DNA of 28,301 nucleotides from an uncultured Alistipes sp. (GTDB lineage Bacteria; Bacteroidota; Bacteroidia; Bacteroidales; Rikenellaceae). Where the stretch lies: contig CAJUMU010000023.1 in NCBI GenBank assembly GCA_910587675.1, positions 1-28,301 of the forward strand. The letters run 5' to 3'. The notes beneath the pieces are model-generated. The model saw nothing but the letters and a program-made list of their open reading frames with translations, made no database searches and was not told the origin of the DNA. The translations under genes and the position numbers were made by a program. Every line of letters begins with the position of its first letter. The first letter of the stretch is position 1. Of this stretch, positions 1 through 7,581 are shown one piece after another.

Positions 1-75
1 ACCGACGAGGAGTTCGAAGAGGAGATCGAGGGCAAAACGACGACGGAGTTGATGAAGTTGATGTTTAGGTTATAG
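1..75 (+). CDS. 3' end of an unknown gene (partial, runs off the left edge)
   Basis: The first 75 bases read in frame 1 as the last 24 codons of a protein, ending in TAG at 73-75. The peptide is acidic (DEEFEEEIEGK) and ends in KLMFRL. It matches the C-terminus of the partial gene at the opposite end of the window (minus strand, 28069-28301), with one amino-acid change (Glu for Asp) in the overlap. That match is the main reason to treat it as coding. The family is not recognised. The two copies are in opposite orientation and both point into the window. Confidence 0.6.
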   Translation, partial: TDEEFEEEIEGKTTTELMKLMFRL

Positions 76-174
76 CCGCAAAGTTTTGCGACTCGCAGAG
101 TCGTGCGGGCCGCAGCCTCTGCCCCGCGGAGGCCCGCTGCTCACTCACGTTCGCAAGCGTTCTCCGCAGGCTGC
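1..174 (+). repeat. Left arm of a window-flanking inverted repeat
   Basis: Bases 1-174 are almost identical to the reverse complement of 27971-28143. The match covers the last 75 bases of an unknown gene, with one mismatch, and about 100 bp of downstream DNA with a few differences and a small indel around 121-130. It includes two short hairpins just after the stop codon, CGCAAAGTTTTGCG and CGACTCGCAGAGTCG. The match may continue left of the window, because the left copy is cut there. Confidence 0.9.
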
Positions 175-363
175 TGCCCGAATATCGATACACTTTTCAT
201 AAAACAGGCGTTACGCCTGCGCGCAGTTCTTCGAACGGCATTGATTCACATGCGTCAGCACACCGCTTTGCGGTGTTATCTTCGGCGGATCGCACTTTCG
301 GTGCGCCTCCCCGCAGCCGCCGAAGATAAGTTTTGAGAGTCGGTTCTTCGAACCGTATTTTGC
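76..363. other. Non-coding, hairpin-dense intergenic region
   Basis: No convincing gene lies between the stop of the left partial gene and the stop of the response regulator. The stretch holds a series of small perfect hairpins: 205-219 (CAGGCGT, loop T, ACGCCTG), 226-236 (GTTC, TTC, GAAC), 260-276 (ACACCGC, TTT, GCGGTGT), the large palindrome at 276-329, and 341-355 (CGGTTC, TTC, GAACCG). None is followed by a clear T-run, so they look like repeat-derived structures and not simple terminators. Confidence 0.75.
252..339 (+). repeat. Palindromic repeat family R1, copy 1
   Basis: This 88-bp unit starts GCGTCAGC and ends TTTTGAGAG. It contains a CACCGC/GCGGTG hairpin and then a 13-bp inverted repeat, TTATCTTCGGCGG (276-288) and CCGCCGAAGATAA (317-329), whose loop holds another small hairpin. 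A second copy lies on the minus strand at 19712-19797. Stems are kept while loop bases differ, so the folded structure appears to be conserved. Confidence 0.85.
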
Positions 364-1020
364 TTACACCTCCACCAGACGGTGGCGGATGGCGTATACG
401 ACGAGGCTGGCGGTGTTCTTGCAGCCGCTCTTTTCCAGAATGTTGGCGCGGTGCTTGTCGACGGTGCGTTTGGAGATGAAAAGACGATCGGCGATCTCCT
501 GAGTCGAGAGACCCTGACATATCGCAACCAGAATCTCCACCTCGCGGTCCGACAATCGGTCGCACTCCGCCACGGCGGCGGCAGCGTCGCCGCCCGCCGC
601 CGCGGAGCGTATCGAGTGCGAGAGCGACTTCAGCAGCGACGCGCTGAAATAGGTGCCGCCCGCGTGGACCGTCTCCACGGCCTCGACCACCTCGTCGAAC
701 TCCGAATCCTTGAGCAGAAATCCCTTGGCGCCGCTCGACACCATACGCGAATAGTAGGCGTTGTCGCCGAACATCGACAACGTTATGATCTTCAGGTCGG
801 GGCAGAGGGCCAACGCGCGTTCGGAGGTCTCGGCCCCGTTCATGGCGGGCATGGCGTAATCCATGAACACCACGTCGGGCCGCGCCGTGGGCAGCATGGC
901 AAGAAACTCCTCGCCGCTTCCCGCGTCGGCCACGACCTCGAAGTCGGGGCGCGCCGAGAGCAGCACCTTCAAACCGCGTCGGAAAAGCGAATGATCGTCG
1001 ACCAGAGCTATGCGTATCAT
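364..1020 (-). CDS. NarL/LuxR-family response regulator
   Basis: This is a 218-residue two-domain transcription regulator. The N-terminal receiver domain begins MIRIALVDDH and carries the phospho-acceptor Asp at about residue 54 (FMDYAMP) and the conserved Lys in GFLLKDSE. A short Ala/Gly-rich linker leads to a LuxR-type helix-turn-helix at about 152-214 (LSDREVEIL, then STQEIADRLFISKRTVDKH). Its ATG overlaps the stop codon of the upstream histidine kinase by 4 bp, so the two are translationally coupled and should form a phosphorelay pair. The target genes cannot be read from the sequence. The pair is separate from the urease locus, with surE between them. Confidence 0.95.
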   Translation of the reverse strand: MIRIALVDDHSLFRRGLKVLLSARPDFEVVADAGSGEEFLAMLPTARPDVVFMDYAMPAMNGAETSERALALCPDLKIITLSMFGDNAYYSRMVSSGAKGFLLKDSEFDEVVEAVETVHAGGTYFSASLLKSLSHSIRSAAAGGDAAAAVAECDRLSDREVEILVAICQGLSTQEIADRLFISKRTVDKHRANILEKSGCKNTASLVVYAIRHRLVEV

Positions 1021-2024
1021 TTCCTTCGGTCTCTTTTACGCGCGGGACGCGCCTCGGCGATGGCTGCGGGGCGGGCGGTCAGACGCGTGGCGCCGCGCAC
1101 GTTCACCTTCACCGACGCTCCCATGCCCTTGCCTTTCGACGAGCGGATGTCGAAGTCGCCGTTGAGCGAGTTGACGCGCGATTGTATGTTCGAGAGCCCC
1201 ATGCCGCAATCCATCATGGCCTGAGGGTCGAAGCCGCGGCCGTTGTCGGTGTACTGCAATTCGAGCGTGTCGCCGCCCGACGAGAGCGACATGCGGATCT
1301 CGCCGCATCCCGAGTGTTTGAGCGAGTTGGTAATCAGCTCGCACACCACGCGATACATGATCACCTCTATGTCGGTGTCGTAACGCTCGCCTCGCAGATT
1401 GGTGGCGAACGAGATCTTCACCTTGTGCAGGGCGGTCGAGCGGTCGATGAAATTCTGTATCCCGCGCGCCAGTCCGAAGTCGCTCAGCACGTGGGGCGAG
1501 AGGTTGTTCGATATCTCGCGCAGCGAGCGCAGGGCCTCGTCGACCACATATAGCGTGTTGTCGAAGATCTCGCGCTGCTCGCGGCTCATGTCGCTGTGCG
1601 CGAGGGCCGAAAGCGATATCTTGGCCGACGAGAGCAACGGGCCCAGACCGTCGTGCAGCTCTTTCGAGAAGTTGGCGCGGCTCTTCTCCTCGGTGCGCAG
1701 CACCGCGGTGAGGATGCGTTTGTCGGTGAGCTGGCGGTGGCGGTTCAGGCGGTCGATATATACGAACAGCCTGTGGAGGAACACCATGCCGACCGATATG
1801 CAGAACGACACGGCGATGTCGAACCATACCATCGTTATCACAGGCATGGGGTGGCCGTAATTCATCCACAACTGCAACACGCGCTGCACGGCCAGCACCG
1901 TGAACCCGACGAAAAAGAGTATCCAGATGGAGTTGTACTTCGTGACCCTCACCATGCGGATGGCGAAGTACATGGCAATCAACTGGATCACGATTGCCAG
2001 ATAGAGCAGAATGCGGATCATCAT
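1017..2024 (-). CDS. NarX/DesK-type membrane sensor histidine kinase
   Basis: This is a 335-residue kinase. Three hydrophobic segments lie in the first 90 residues (about 4-22, 33-50 and 63-88), with only short loops between them, so there is no sizeable external sensor domain. A HisKA_3 dimerisation domain follows, with phospho-acceptor His at about residue 124 (SKELHDGLGPLL). A GHKL ATPase domain has an N-box (CELITNSLKHS), DNGRGFD and GMGLSNI. The C-terminus is a basic tail. The gene starts 72 bp after surE on the same strand and overlaps the response regulator by 4 bp. Met1 and Met2 are both possible starts. The signal sensed is unknown; a membrane or intramembrane cue is an inference from the small loops. 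Confidence 0.93.
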   Translation of the reverse strand: MMIRILLYLAIVIQLIAMYFAIRMVRVTKYNSIWILFFVGFTVLAVQRVLQLWMNYGHPMPVITMVWFDIAVSFCISVGMVFLHRLFVYIDRLNRHRQLTDKRILTAVLRTEEKSRANFSKELHDGLGPLLSSAKISLSALAHSDMSREQREIFDNTLYVVDEALRSLREISNNLSPHVLSDFGLARGIQNFIDRSTALHKVKISFATNLRGERYDTDIEVIMYRVVCELITNSLKHSGCGEIRMSLSSGGDTLELQYTDNGRGFDPQAMMDCGMGLSNIQSRVNSLNGDFDIRSSKGKGMGASVKVNVRGATRLTARPAAIAEARPARKRDRRK

Positions 2025-2096
2025 AATTTATGGCGTTTGCGGGCTCGCACCCGAGTTATATGCTTAATCGGCCGATACTTTCGGCAGCAGGCGTCA

Positions 2097-2876
2097 TCAC
2101 TTCAAAATCTTTTCCAAAAAGGGGAGGTGGCCGTAGTTGGTCATGTCGACCTGCACCGGCACCACCGACACGTAACCGTTGCGCAATGCCCACTCGTCGG
2201 TGTCGTCGGCCTCGGGTTCGAAGTTGGTGTAGTTGCCCGTGAGCGTATAGCAGGCCTTGCCCTCGGGATGCTCCTGACGGAAAAACTCCTCGCGCCAGAC
2301 GCCGCGGCACTGGCGGCATACCCTCACGCCGCGGATCTCGGCGAGCGGCAGATCGGGGACGTTGACATTCAGGCAGAGCGGTCGCGAGCAGTCGTCGCCG
2401 CGCTCCAGCACCGACTTCACGATCTCGCGGGCATAGTGTCGCGCCGCGCCGAAATCGGCGTCGGCGTCGTGGTCGGTGAGCGACAGCCCCACCGACGGGC
2501 ATCCGTAAAAACTGCCCTCGATGGCTGCGCCCATCGTGCCCGAGTAGAGCACGTTGACGGCGGAGTTGGAACCGTGATTTATGCCCGAAAGGACCAGATC
2601 GACGCGGCGGTCGCCCAACATGTGGTCGAACGCCATCTTCACGCAATCGGTCGGGGTGCCCGAGAAAGAGTATATCTCCAGCCCCTCTTCGCGGTGGCGG
2701 AGCTCGAGGTAGAGCGGTTCGAAAAGGGTTACGGCCTGACTGCGGCCGCTCTGCGGCGTGGCGGGGGCCACGGCCAGCACGTGCCCGAACTCGCGGGCGA
2801 CCTCTATGGCCGCGGCGAATCCCTTCGCCGAATATCCGTCGTCGTTGGTGACGAAAATAAGTCTGTCGTTCTTCAT
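2097..2876 (-). CDS. surE: 5'/3'-nucleotidase SurE (survival protein)
   Basis: This 259-residue protein matches the SurE metal-dependent nucleoside monophosphate phosphatase family. The N-terminus carries the hallmark TNDDGYSAKG, whose Asp12-Asp13 pair binds metal. A PATPQSGRSQAVTL segment supplies the conserved Ser, and SGINHGSN supplies a conserved Asn. Length is normal for the family. It has its own Bacteroidota-type promoter just after cbiO. It is followed after 72 bp by the histidine kinase, so surE, kinase and regulator may share a transcript. The leader contains an 8-bp inverted repeat. Confidence 0.96.
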   Translation of the reverse strand: MKNDRLIFVTNDDGYSAKGFAAAIEVAREFGHVLAVAPATPQSGRSQAVTLFEPLYLELRHREEGLEIYSFSGTPTDCVKMAFDHMLGDRRVDLVLSGINHGSNSAVNVLYSGTMGAAIEGSFYGCPSVGLSLTDHDADADFGAARHYAREIVKSVLERGDDCSRPLCLNVNVPDLPLAEIRGVRVCRQCRGVWREEFFRQEHPEGKACYTLTGNYTNFEPEADDTDEWALRNGYVSVVPVQVDMTNYGHLPFLEKILK

Positions 2877-2889
2877 CTTGCGTTCAGGT

Positions 2890-2935
2890 GCGGATCCCGC
2901 GACTCGTCGCCCGTGTCGGATCCGCGTTCTTTCGT
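2890..2935 (-). promoter_or_regulatory. Inverted repeat in the surE leader
   Basis: GCGGATCC (2890-2897) and GGATCCGC (2928-2935) form an 8-bp inverted repeat with a 30-nt loop. It lies between the predicted surE transcription start (about 2946) and the start codon at 2876. The stem ends about 13 nt before the ATG, so it could affect translation. This is inference only. Confidence 0.4.
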
Positions 2936-2952
2936 TACGTTAACTTCTCACA

Positions 2953-2982
2953 CAAAGGTAGAAATAATATGCGGTTCCGCAA
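2953..2982 (-). promoter_or_regulatory. Bacteroidota-type promoter for surE
   Basis: On the minus strand, TTG (2982-2980), a 19-nt spacer and TACCTTTG (2960-2953) match the TTG / TAnnTTTG consensus used by the Bacteroidota primary sigma factor. Transcription would begin near 2946, giving a leader of about 70 nt. It lies just after the cbiO stop codon and so separates surE from the urease/nickel operon. Confidence 0.7.
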
Positions 2983-2994
2983 GTGCGCGGCGGA

Positions 2995-3744
2995 TTATTC
3001 GGCCTCGGTCCGCGCGTATTTCATGCGGCAGGGCTGTTCGAGGCCGCACGCCTCGATCAGAGGCAGATCGGCGAAGATGCGCTCCGTGTCGCCGTCGGCC
3101 GCGATGCGCCCCTCGTGCAGCACGATGGTGCGGGGACAGAGCTCGGGGATCATGTCGATGTCGTGGGTGGCGATGAGCATGGTGTGGTCGAACCGTGAGA
3201 GCAGATCGATTATCAGGCGGCGGGCGCGGGGATCGAGGTTCGACGTGGGCTCGTCCATGACCAGTATCGACGGCTCCATGGCGAGCACCGTCGCTATGGC
3301 GACGCTCTTTTTCTGTCCGCCCGAGAGGCGGCAGGGGGCGGAGTCGCGCAACGCCTCGGCGCCCACGGCCCGCAAGGCCCGCGTCACGCGCTCGTCGATC
3401 TCCTCGGGGGTGAGCCCCATGTTGGCGGGGCCGAAGGCCACGTCCTCGCCGACGGTGGGCATGAAGAGCTGGTTGTCGGCATCCTGAAACACCAGTCCCA
3501 CCGTCTGCCTGACGATGGGCAGCGTCTTGCGGGTGACCGTTATGCCGCCCACGTCGACGCGACCGCTCGAGGGCAGCAGCAACCCATCGGTGTGGAGCAG
3601 CAGGGTCGATTTTCCCGCGCCGTTCATACCTACCAGAGCGGCCTTTTCGCCGTGCCTGAGGGTGAACGACACGCCCCGCAGGGCCTCGTGGCCGTCGGGA
3701 TAGGTGTAGCGCACGTCGTCGAAACGCAGATAGTGGTGGCTCAT
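2995..3744 (-). CDS. cbiO: ECF-type metal importer ATPase (CbiO/NikO)
   Basis: This 249-residue ABC ATPase has Walker A GMNGAGKST (about 39-47), a Q-loop around LVFQDADNQLF, signature LSGGQKKSVAIA, Walker B ILVMDEPTSNLD and a switch His in ATHDIDM. The family supplies energy to cobalt/nickel ECF importers. It starts 16 bp after the CbiQ gene, last in a row NikMN-CbiQ-CbiO that follows the urease genes directly. The metal is therefore most likely nickel for urease. The specificity call rests on context, because the ATPase itself does not choose the metal. Confidence 0.93.
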   Translation of the reverse strand: MSHHYLRFDDVRYTYPDGHEALRGVSFTLRHGEKAALVGMNGAGKSTLLLHTDGLLLPSSGRVDVGGITVTRKTLPIVRQTVGLVFQDADNQLFMPTVGEDVAFGPANMGLTPEEIDERVTRALRAVGAEALRDSAPCRLSGGQKKSVAIATVLAMEPSILVMDEPTSNLDPRARRLIIDLLSRFDHTMLIATHDIDMIPELCPRTIVLHEGRIAADGDTERIFADLPLIEACGLEQPCRMKYARTEAE

Positions 3745-3760
3745 GACGGAAAAATTTGTT

Positions 3761-4573
3761 TTATATGAACTGCGCCGCCAACCGCTCGGCGGGCCCGAGA
3801 GTCCTCGCGGCCAGCAGCGCGGCGCACCACGCGGCGAGGACGAGGGTATCGCTCCGCCGCCACTTTTCGCCGCCGCGGGTATCGACGGCGGGGATGCGCC
3901 CCGTAAATCCTCGGGCGAGCATGGCGTTGTGTATGTGCTCGGCGCGGTCGAGCGTGCGCAGCAGCAGTTGCCCGACCGTCTCGGCCCACAGCCCTATGGG
4001 GTAGGAGCGGCGGCCGTAGCCGCGGGCGTCGCGGGCGCGGAGCATCTCGAGCGTCTCCTCCGAGAGCAGCCGTATGTAGCGGAACACGAACAGAAGCTGC
4101 GCGGTGAGCGCGGCGGGCACGCCCAACCGTTGCAGGCTGCGGCAGAAGCGGAGATATCCCGTCGACCGTATCAGCACGATGAGTATCTGTACCGACAGCA
4201 TGCCGCGCACGAGGATCGACGCGAACGTGATCCACCCCTCGGTGACGTTCACGCCTCCTATGCTGAAAACCGTGTCGCGGAGACAGATCGGATTGAACAA
4301 GCCTATCATGGCGGCGAAGGGCAGCGCTATGAGCGAGCGTCGGCAGACCGCTCCGTAATCGATGCCTCCCGCGGCTGCCGCCGCGATGGGAAAGAGGGCG
4401 TACAACAGCAGCTCCGAGAGTTGCGCGAGCGGCACGGAGAGCATCGTGACGAGAAAGAGCGTCGCGGCCGCGGTCTTGGCGCGCGCATCCATGCGCTGAA
4501 GCGGGCTCGGCCGCTGCGAAGCCCGCTCCAGATCGTCGAGCGTGCAGAGGACGCGTTGCAGCCTATCCTTCAT
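3761..4573 (-). CDS. cbiQ: ECF importer transmembrane component CbiQ/NikQ
   Basis: This 270-residue membrane protein belongs to the EcfT/CbiQ family. It has several hydrophobic segments and the two cytoplasmic Ala-Arg-Gly coupling motifs (ARDARGYG and LARGFTG) that contact the ATPase subunits. The start at 4573 overlaps the stop of the upstream NikMN gene in an ATGA, which indicates translational coupling. A longer reading frame runs upstream but lies over the NikMN gene in another frame. It links the metal-binding NikMN component to CbiO. Confidence 0.92.
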   Translation of the reverse strand: MKDRLQRVLCTLDDLERASQRPSPLQRMDARAKTAAATLFLVTMLSVPLAQLSELLLYALFPIAAAAAGGIDYGAVCRRSLIALPFAAMIGLFNPICLRDTVFSIGGVNVTEGWITFASILVRGMLSVQILIVLIRSTGYLRFCRSLQRLGVPAALTAQLLFVFRYIRLLSEETLEMLRARDARGYGRRSYPIGLWAETVGQLLLRTLDRAEHIHNAMLARGFTGRIPAVDTRGGEKWRRSDTLVLAAWCAALLAARTLGPAERLAAQFI

Positions 4574-5559
4574 CGATCCCGCCGCAGAGTCCGCACGAGG
4601 CCCGAGACGCCCAACGCCGCGACGATGATCGCGCCGCTGCCTATCACCCCCGCCGCCGAGGCGTTGTAGTCGGGCATGACGGCCGTGCGTTCGGCGACGG
4701 CGGCCGCTGCGCGGTGCAGAGGTCCGTCGGCCGCGTCGGCGGGTTCGGCCGTTCCCGCAGTCCGTTCGATAGACCACTCCAATCCGTCGGGGTCGGACGA
4801 GGCTATGTGCGAGACGCCTCCCGTAAGCAGCGCGGCCAAGGCTATGACCGCGGCGGCTCCCGCGAGGGAGCGTCGTTTCTCCGCCTCCGTTCCCGCCGCG
4901 TCGGCCAAGAGCTCGGGTCGGTAACGGCGCACGACGCAGAGCACGGCGGCGGTGGCGACGCCTTCGCACAACCCTATGGCCAGATGTATGGGCATCATGA
5001 AGAGCAGGAACCGCCCCGCGGGCAGCGCCGTTATGCCCGACAGCTCGGTCTCGGCGGTGACGGCCGCGGCGCCCGTTTCGAGGGCCGCGACGGCGGCGAG
5101 GATCGAGGCGGCGAAGATGCGCCCCGTCGAGGCGTCGCGCCGCATGAGCGGACGGAACACGAACGGATAGGCGACCAGACACGACAGGGCGGCCATGTTG
5201 AGTATGTTGCAGCCCAAAGCCAGAAAACCTCCGTCGGCGAAGACGAGGCATTGCAGTATGAGCACCGAACAGAGCGCGAGGAACGCCGCCCACGGCCCCA
5301 GCAGGGCCGCGAGCAGTATTCCGCCCACGATGTGGCCGCTCGATCCCGTGCCCGGGATGGAGAAGTTTATCATTTGGGCGGCGAAGACGAAGGCCCCCGC
5401 GACACCCATCAACGGTACTGTCTGCCGCTCGCGCGGGGCGAGGGATCGGGCGTCGCCTCGTCGGCCTATCTTGCGTACGGCGATGGCGATCAACGCTATC
5501 GAGACGGCTCCCGTCGCCGCGAATACGGGCGGGGATACCAGTGCGTCGGACATGTGCAT
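4570..5559 (-). CDS. Nickel (or cobalt) ECF importer substrate component, NikMN fusion
   Basis: This 329-residue membrane protein begins MHMSDALVSP. Family members use the extreme N-terminal Met-His to ligate Ni or Co, so the start at 5559 is fixed by that motif. The N-terminal two thirds is the CbiM/NikM core (FSIPGTGSSGHIVGG, LGCNILNMA). After a linker, the C-terminal part (about 230-329) has a membrane helix, a soluble stretch and a final helix, as in NikN/CbiN. The fused arrangement is typical of nickel-type NikMN. It starts 25 bp after the urea channel gene. Placement within a urease operon supports nickel over cobalt. Confidence 0.88.
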   Translation of the reverse strand: MHMSDALVSPPVFAATGAVSIALIAIAVRKIGRRGDARSLAPRERQTVPLMGVAGAFVFAAQMINFSIPGTGSSGHIVGGILLAALLGPWAAFLALCSVLILQCLVFADGGFLALGCNILNMAALSCLVAYPFVFRPLMRRDASTGRIFAASILAAVAALETGAAAVTAETELSGITALPAGRFLLFMMPIHLAIGLCEGVATAAVLCVVRRYRPELLADAAGTEAEKRRSLAGAAAVIALAALLTGGVSHIASSDPDGLEWSIERTAGTAEPADAADGPLHRAAAAVAERTAVMPDYNASAAGVIGSGAIIVAALGVSGLVRTLRRDR

Positions 5560-5584
5560 GGCGTGTGCGTTTGGTTTCAGGCGG

Positions 5585-6616
5585 CTATTTCGCGCCGTAT
5601 CGGTTCAAATGTTTTTTGTTGTCGGCGTTCCAGTTCGAGTGGTCGGGTCCGTCGGGCTCGTCGAACTTCAGCAGCGGCAGCAGGAACAGCCATGTGGCGA
5701 CGCAGAACGGCGCGGTGAGTGTGGCGATTCCGAGCGGAGCCGTCAGCGTGTCCATTCCCGCCTGCACGAATACGGTGAAGGCCGTTCCGAGCAGGGCCCA
5801 CGCGGCCGATTGCATGCTCGGTTTGTAGAAAACCGTGGCCAGAGCTATGGCCGTGAGCACGGGGCTGAATCCGTAAAGTCCGTTTTCGATGGCCGTGCCC
5901 GAGGCGCCGAAGGCCAAGGCGACGGCCAGCGCGAGAGCCGAACCGACGGCGGCCCACAGAGCCGCCCGGCGGTCGCAGAGCATGAGTCCTATGAGGAAGA
6001 GCAGGCCCGCAACCCACGAATCGATGAGGAACACTTGCCCTATGCCCTTGAGCCAGTATTCGAGCAGGCGTCCGAATCCCGTGTCGACGGCTGCCGAGAA
6101 CGCCTCGGGCAGCGTCGGGTCGGACATGTATTCGGGCTGTATGCCGTTCATCGCGCGCGCCGCGAGCAGAAAGATCCATGTGCAGAACACGAACGGAAAG
6201 GTGAACGAATTGACCTTCCACGGAGCCATCACGTTGTTCATCGCCGTGCGCACCCACACGGTGAGGGCGGCGCAGAAGACCAGAGCGAGCCACATCCACA
6301 CCGTGTTGCCCATGAAGGTGGGAAAGGCGCATCCGACCAGCACTCCGTTGAAGCCCCAGAGCCCCTGAATGCCGTCGCCCGCGGGCAGGCGGAGCAGACG
6401 GCCCGTGAAGGTCGACACCGCCAGTCCGAGCAGCGCGCCCCAAGCCACGATGCCCGTTCCCGAGGCGTACGAACCCCAGAATATGCCGCACAGAAAGAGC
6501 AGCCCCGTCCATTCGCTGTTCTGGAACATCACCTGCCCCGCGCCGCGCAACATCGACCTTACGAACTGCGCGGGCGACGAGACCGCCTCGTATGTCATTA
6601 TCGTTTTGTTTGCCAT
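5585..6616 (-). CDS. Urea transporter (UT/Yut family channel)
   Basis: This 343-residue, very hydrophobic protein has the two-fold internal repeat of bacterial urea channels. The first half carries GLWGFNGVLVGCAFP and the second LYGFSPVLTAIALA, the paired selectivity-filter segments of the urea transporter family. It would let urea enter by diffusion, pulled by intracellular hydrolysis. The start at 6616 (MANKTIMTYEAV) gives a normal family length and lies 44 bp after ureD; the open frame extends further upstream across ureD. It sits between the urease accessory genes and the nickel importer, as expected for a urea-scavenging operon. Confidence 0.93.
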   Translation of the reverse strand: MANKTIMTYEAVSSPAQFVRSMLRGAGQVMFQNSEWTGLLFLCGIFWGSYASGTGIVAWGALLGLAVSTFTGRLLRLPAGDGIQGLWGFNGVLVGCAFPTFMGNTVWMWLALVFCAALTVWVRTAMNNVMAPWKVNSFTFPFVFCTWIFLLAARAMNGIQPEYMSDPTLPEAFSAAVDTGFGRLLEYWLKGIGQVFLIDSWVAGLLFLIGLMLCDRRAALWAAVGSALALAVALAFGASGTAIENGLYGFSPVLTAIALATVFYKPSMQSAAWALLGTAFTVFVQAGMDTLTAPLGIATLTAPFCVATWLFLLPLLKFDEPDGPDHSNWNADNKKHLNRYGAK

Positions 6617-6660
6617 AATGATAGATTTAGTAATTAATAATTCGTATCGCTTTCGGCTCC

Positions 6661-7581
6661 CTACCGCCACGGGAACTCCTCGGGCAGGGGGCGTCCCTTC
6701 ACCTGCGACCGCACGGCCGAGCAGAACTCCCGCACGAGCCTCTTCACGGGCTGCGTCTCCGCGCCGAGAACCTTGTAGATCAATCCGCAGCCGTTGGGCA
6801 GGCGCGATATGCCCGCGGCTATCGAGCGGTCGCCGTCGATGAAGGCCTCCGTCGATTCGTAAATCGCATCGGCGTGCTCGGGCGGCGTGAGCGCCACCAC
6901 GTTGGCGAAGACGTCGAAGCCGTTCATCACACCCGTCGTCGAGGGCGACGCCTCGGCGGGTCGGATGATGAACTTCTCGCGGAACAACTTCTCGCCGTCG
7001 GGCCGTCGGGCGCGCGTGCACACCGAGAGTATGTCGTAACGGAATGTCTCGCCCTCGCCGAAGTATTTGCGGCCGCTCATGTATATCTCGGCGTAGACCA
7101 GCGTCGCCGTGCGGTCGATCTCGATCGAGGTGTCGGCGATGAAGCGCGTGTGGCGGCACGGGATGGTCGGCTCGGGCAGATACTCCATGTAGGCTCCCGC
7201 CTCGAGCGTGAACCGCTGCGTGAGTCCCGAGAAGTTGTGACGCATCTCGGCCAGCTTGGTGGCCGCGCCCGTCGAGATGTGGGCGTATGCGTCGCGGCGG
7301 ACGACGAAGCGTTGCTCGTAACGGTCGCCGTCGACGTTAGGTCCTCCCGACGAGAGGATGTAGACGCACGGCATCTCGGGCATCGCCTCGTCGAAATAGA
7401 GCGCCTGCTGGACGATGAGGGGCGCATGCCGCTCCCAGTCGCGCATTATCGATTTGCCGTCGGCGTCCAACTCGAATCCCAAATACAAATAACCTTTCTT
7501 CCCGGGCGCGCCGACGTGCATCGCCTTCGGCTCCTCGAGGTAGGGGCGCATCTCGCGCGCCGCCGCGAACGTCGACGTCAT
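6661..7581 (-). CDS. ureD: Urease accessory protein UreD (UreH)
   Basis: This 306-residue soluble protein is assigned to UreD, the scaffold that joins apo-urease to UreF and UreG during nickel insertion. The family is weakly conserved. Supporting segments are HISTGAATKLAEMRHN and PCRHTRFIADTSIEI, plus the position straight after ureG. Its ATG overlaps the ureG stop in an ATGA, which fixes the start at 7581 and shows coupling. Length is within the family range. Confidence 0.88.
   Translation of the reverse strand: MTSTFAAAREMRPYLEEPKAMHVGAPGKKGYLYLGFELDADGKSIMRDWERHAPLIVQQALYFDEAMPEMPCVYILSSGGPNVDGDRYEQRFVVRRDAYAHISTGAATKLAEMRHNFSGLTQRFTLEAGAYMEYLPEPTIPCRHTRFIADTSIEIDRTATLVYAEIYMSGRKYFGEGETFRYDILSVCTRARRPDGEKLFREKFIIRPAEASPSTTGVMNGFDVFANVVALTPPEHADAIYESTEAFIDGDRSIAAGISRLPNGCGLIYKVLGAETQPVKRLVREFCSAVRSQVKGRPLPEEFPWR

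Noticed and set aside
1596..3176. Long plus-strand open frame (526 codons) opposite the kinase and surE
   Set aside because: It is antisense to two clear genes. Its composition (His, Arg, Val, Ala-rich) is what GC-rich complementary frames give, and no domain is visible.
4570..5559. Cobalt importer linked to B12 synthesis
   Set aside because: The family can carry either metal, but no cobalamin gene is nearby and the genes directly follow urease, so nickel is the better call.
5195..6637. Plus-strand open frame of 480 codons opposite the nickel importer and urea channel
   Set aside because: Shadow of well-supported genes, with no motif and a composition rich in Arg, Glu, His and Ala.
5560..6660. 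Nickel/cobalt or B12 riboswitch before the metal importer
   Set aside because: Only 25 bp precede the NikMN gene and 44 bp precede the urea channel, too little for such an element.
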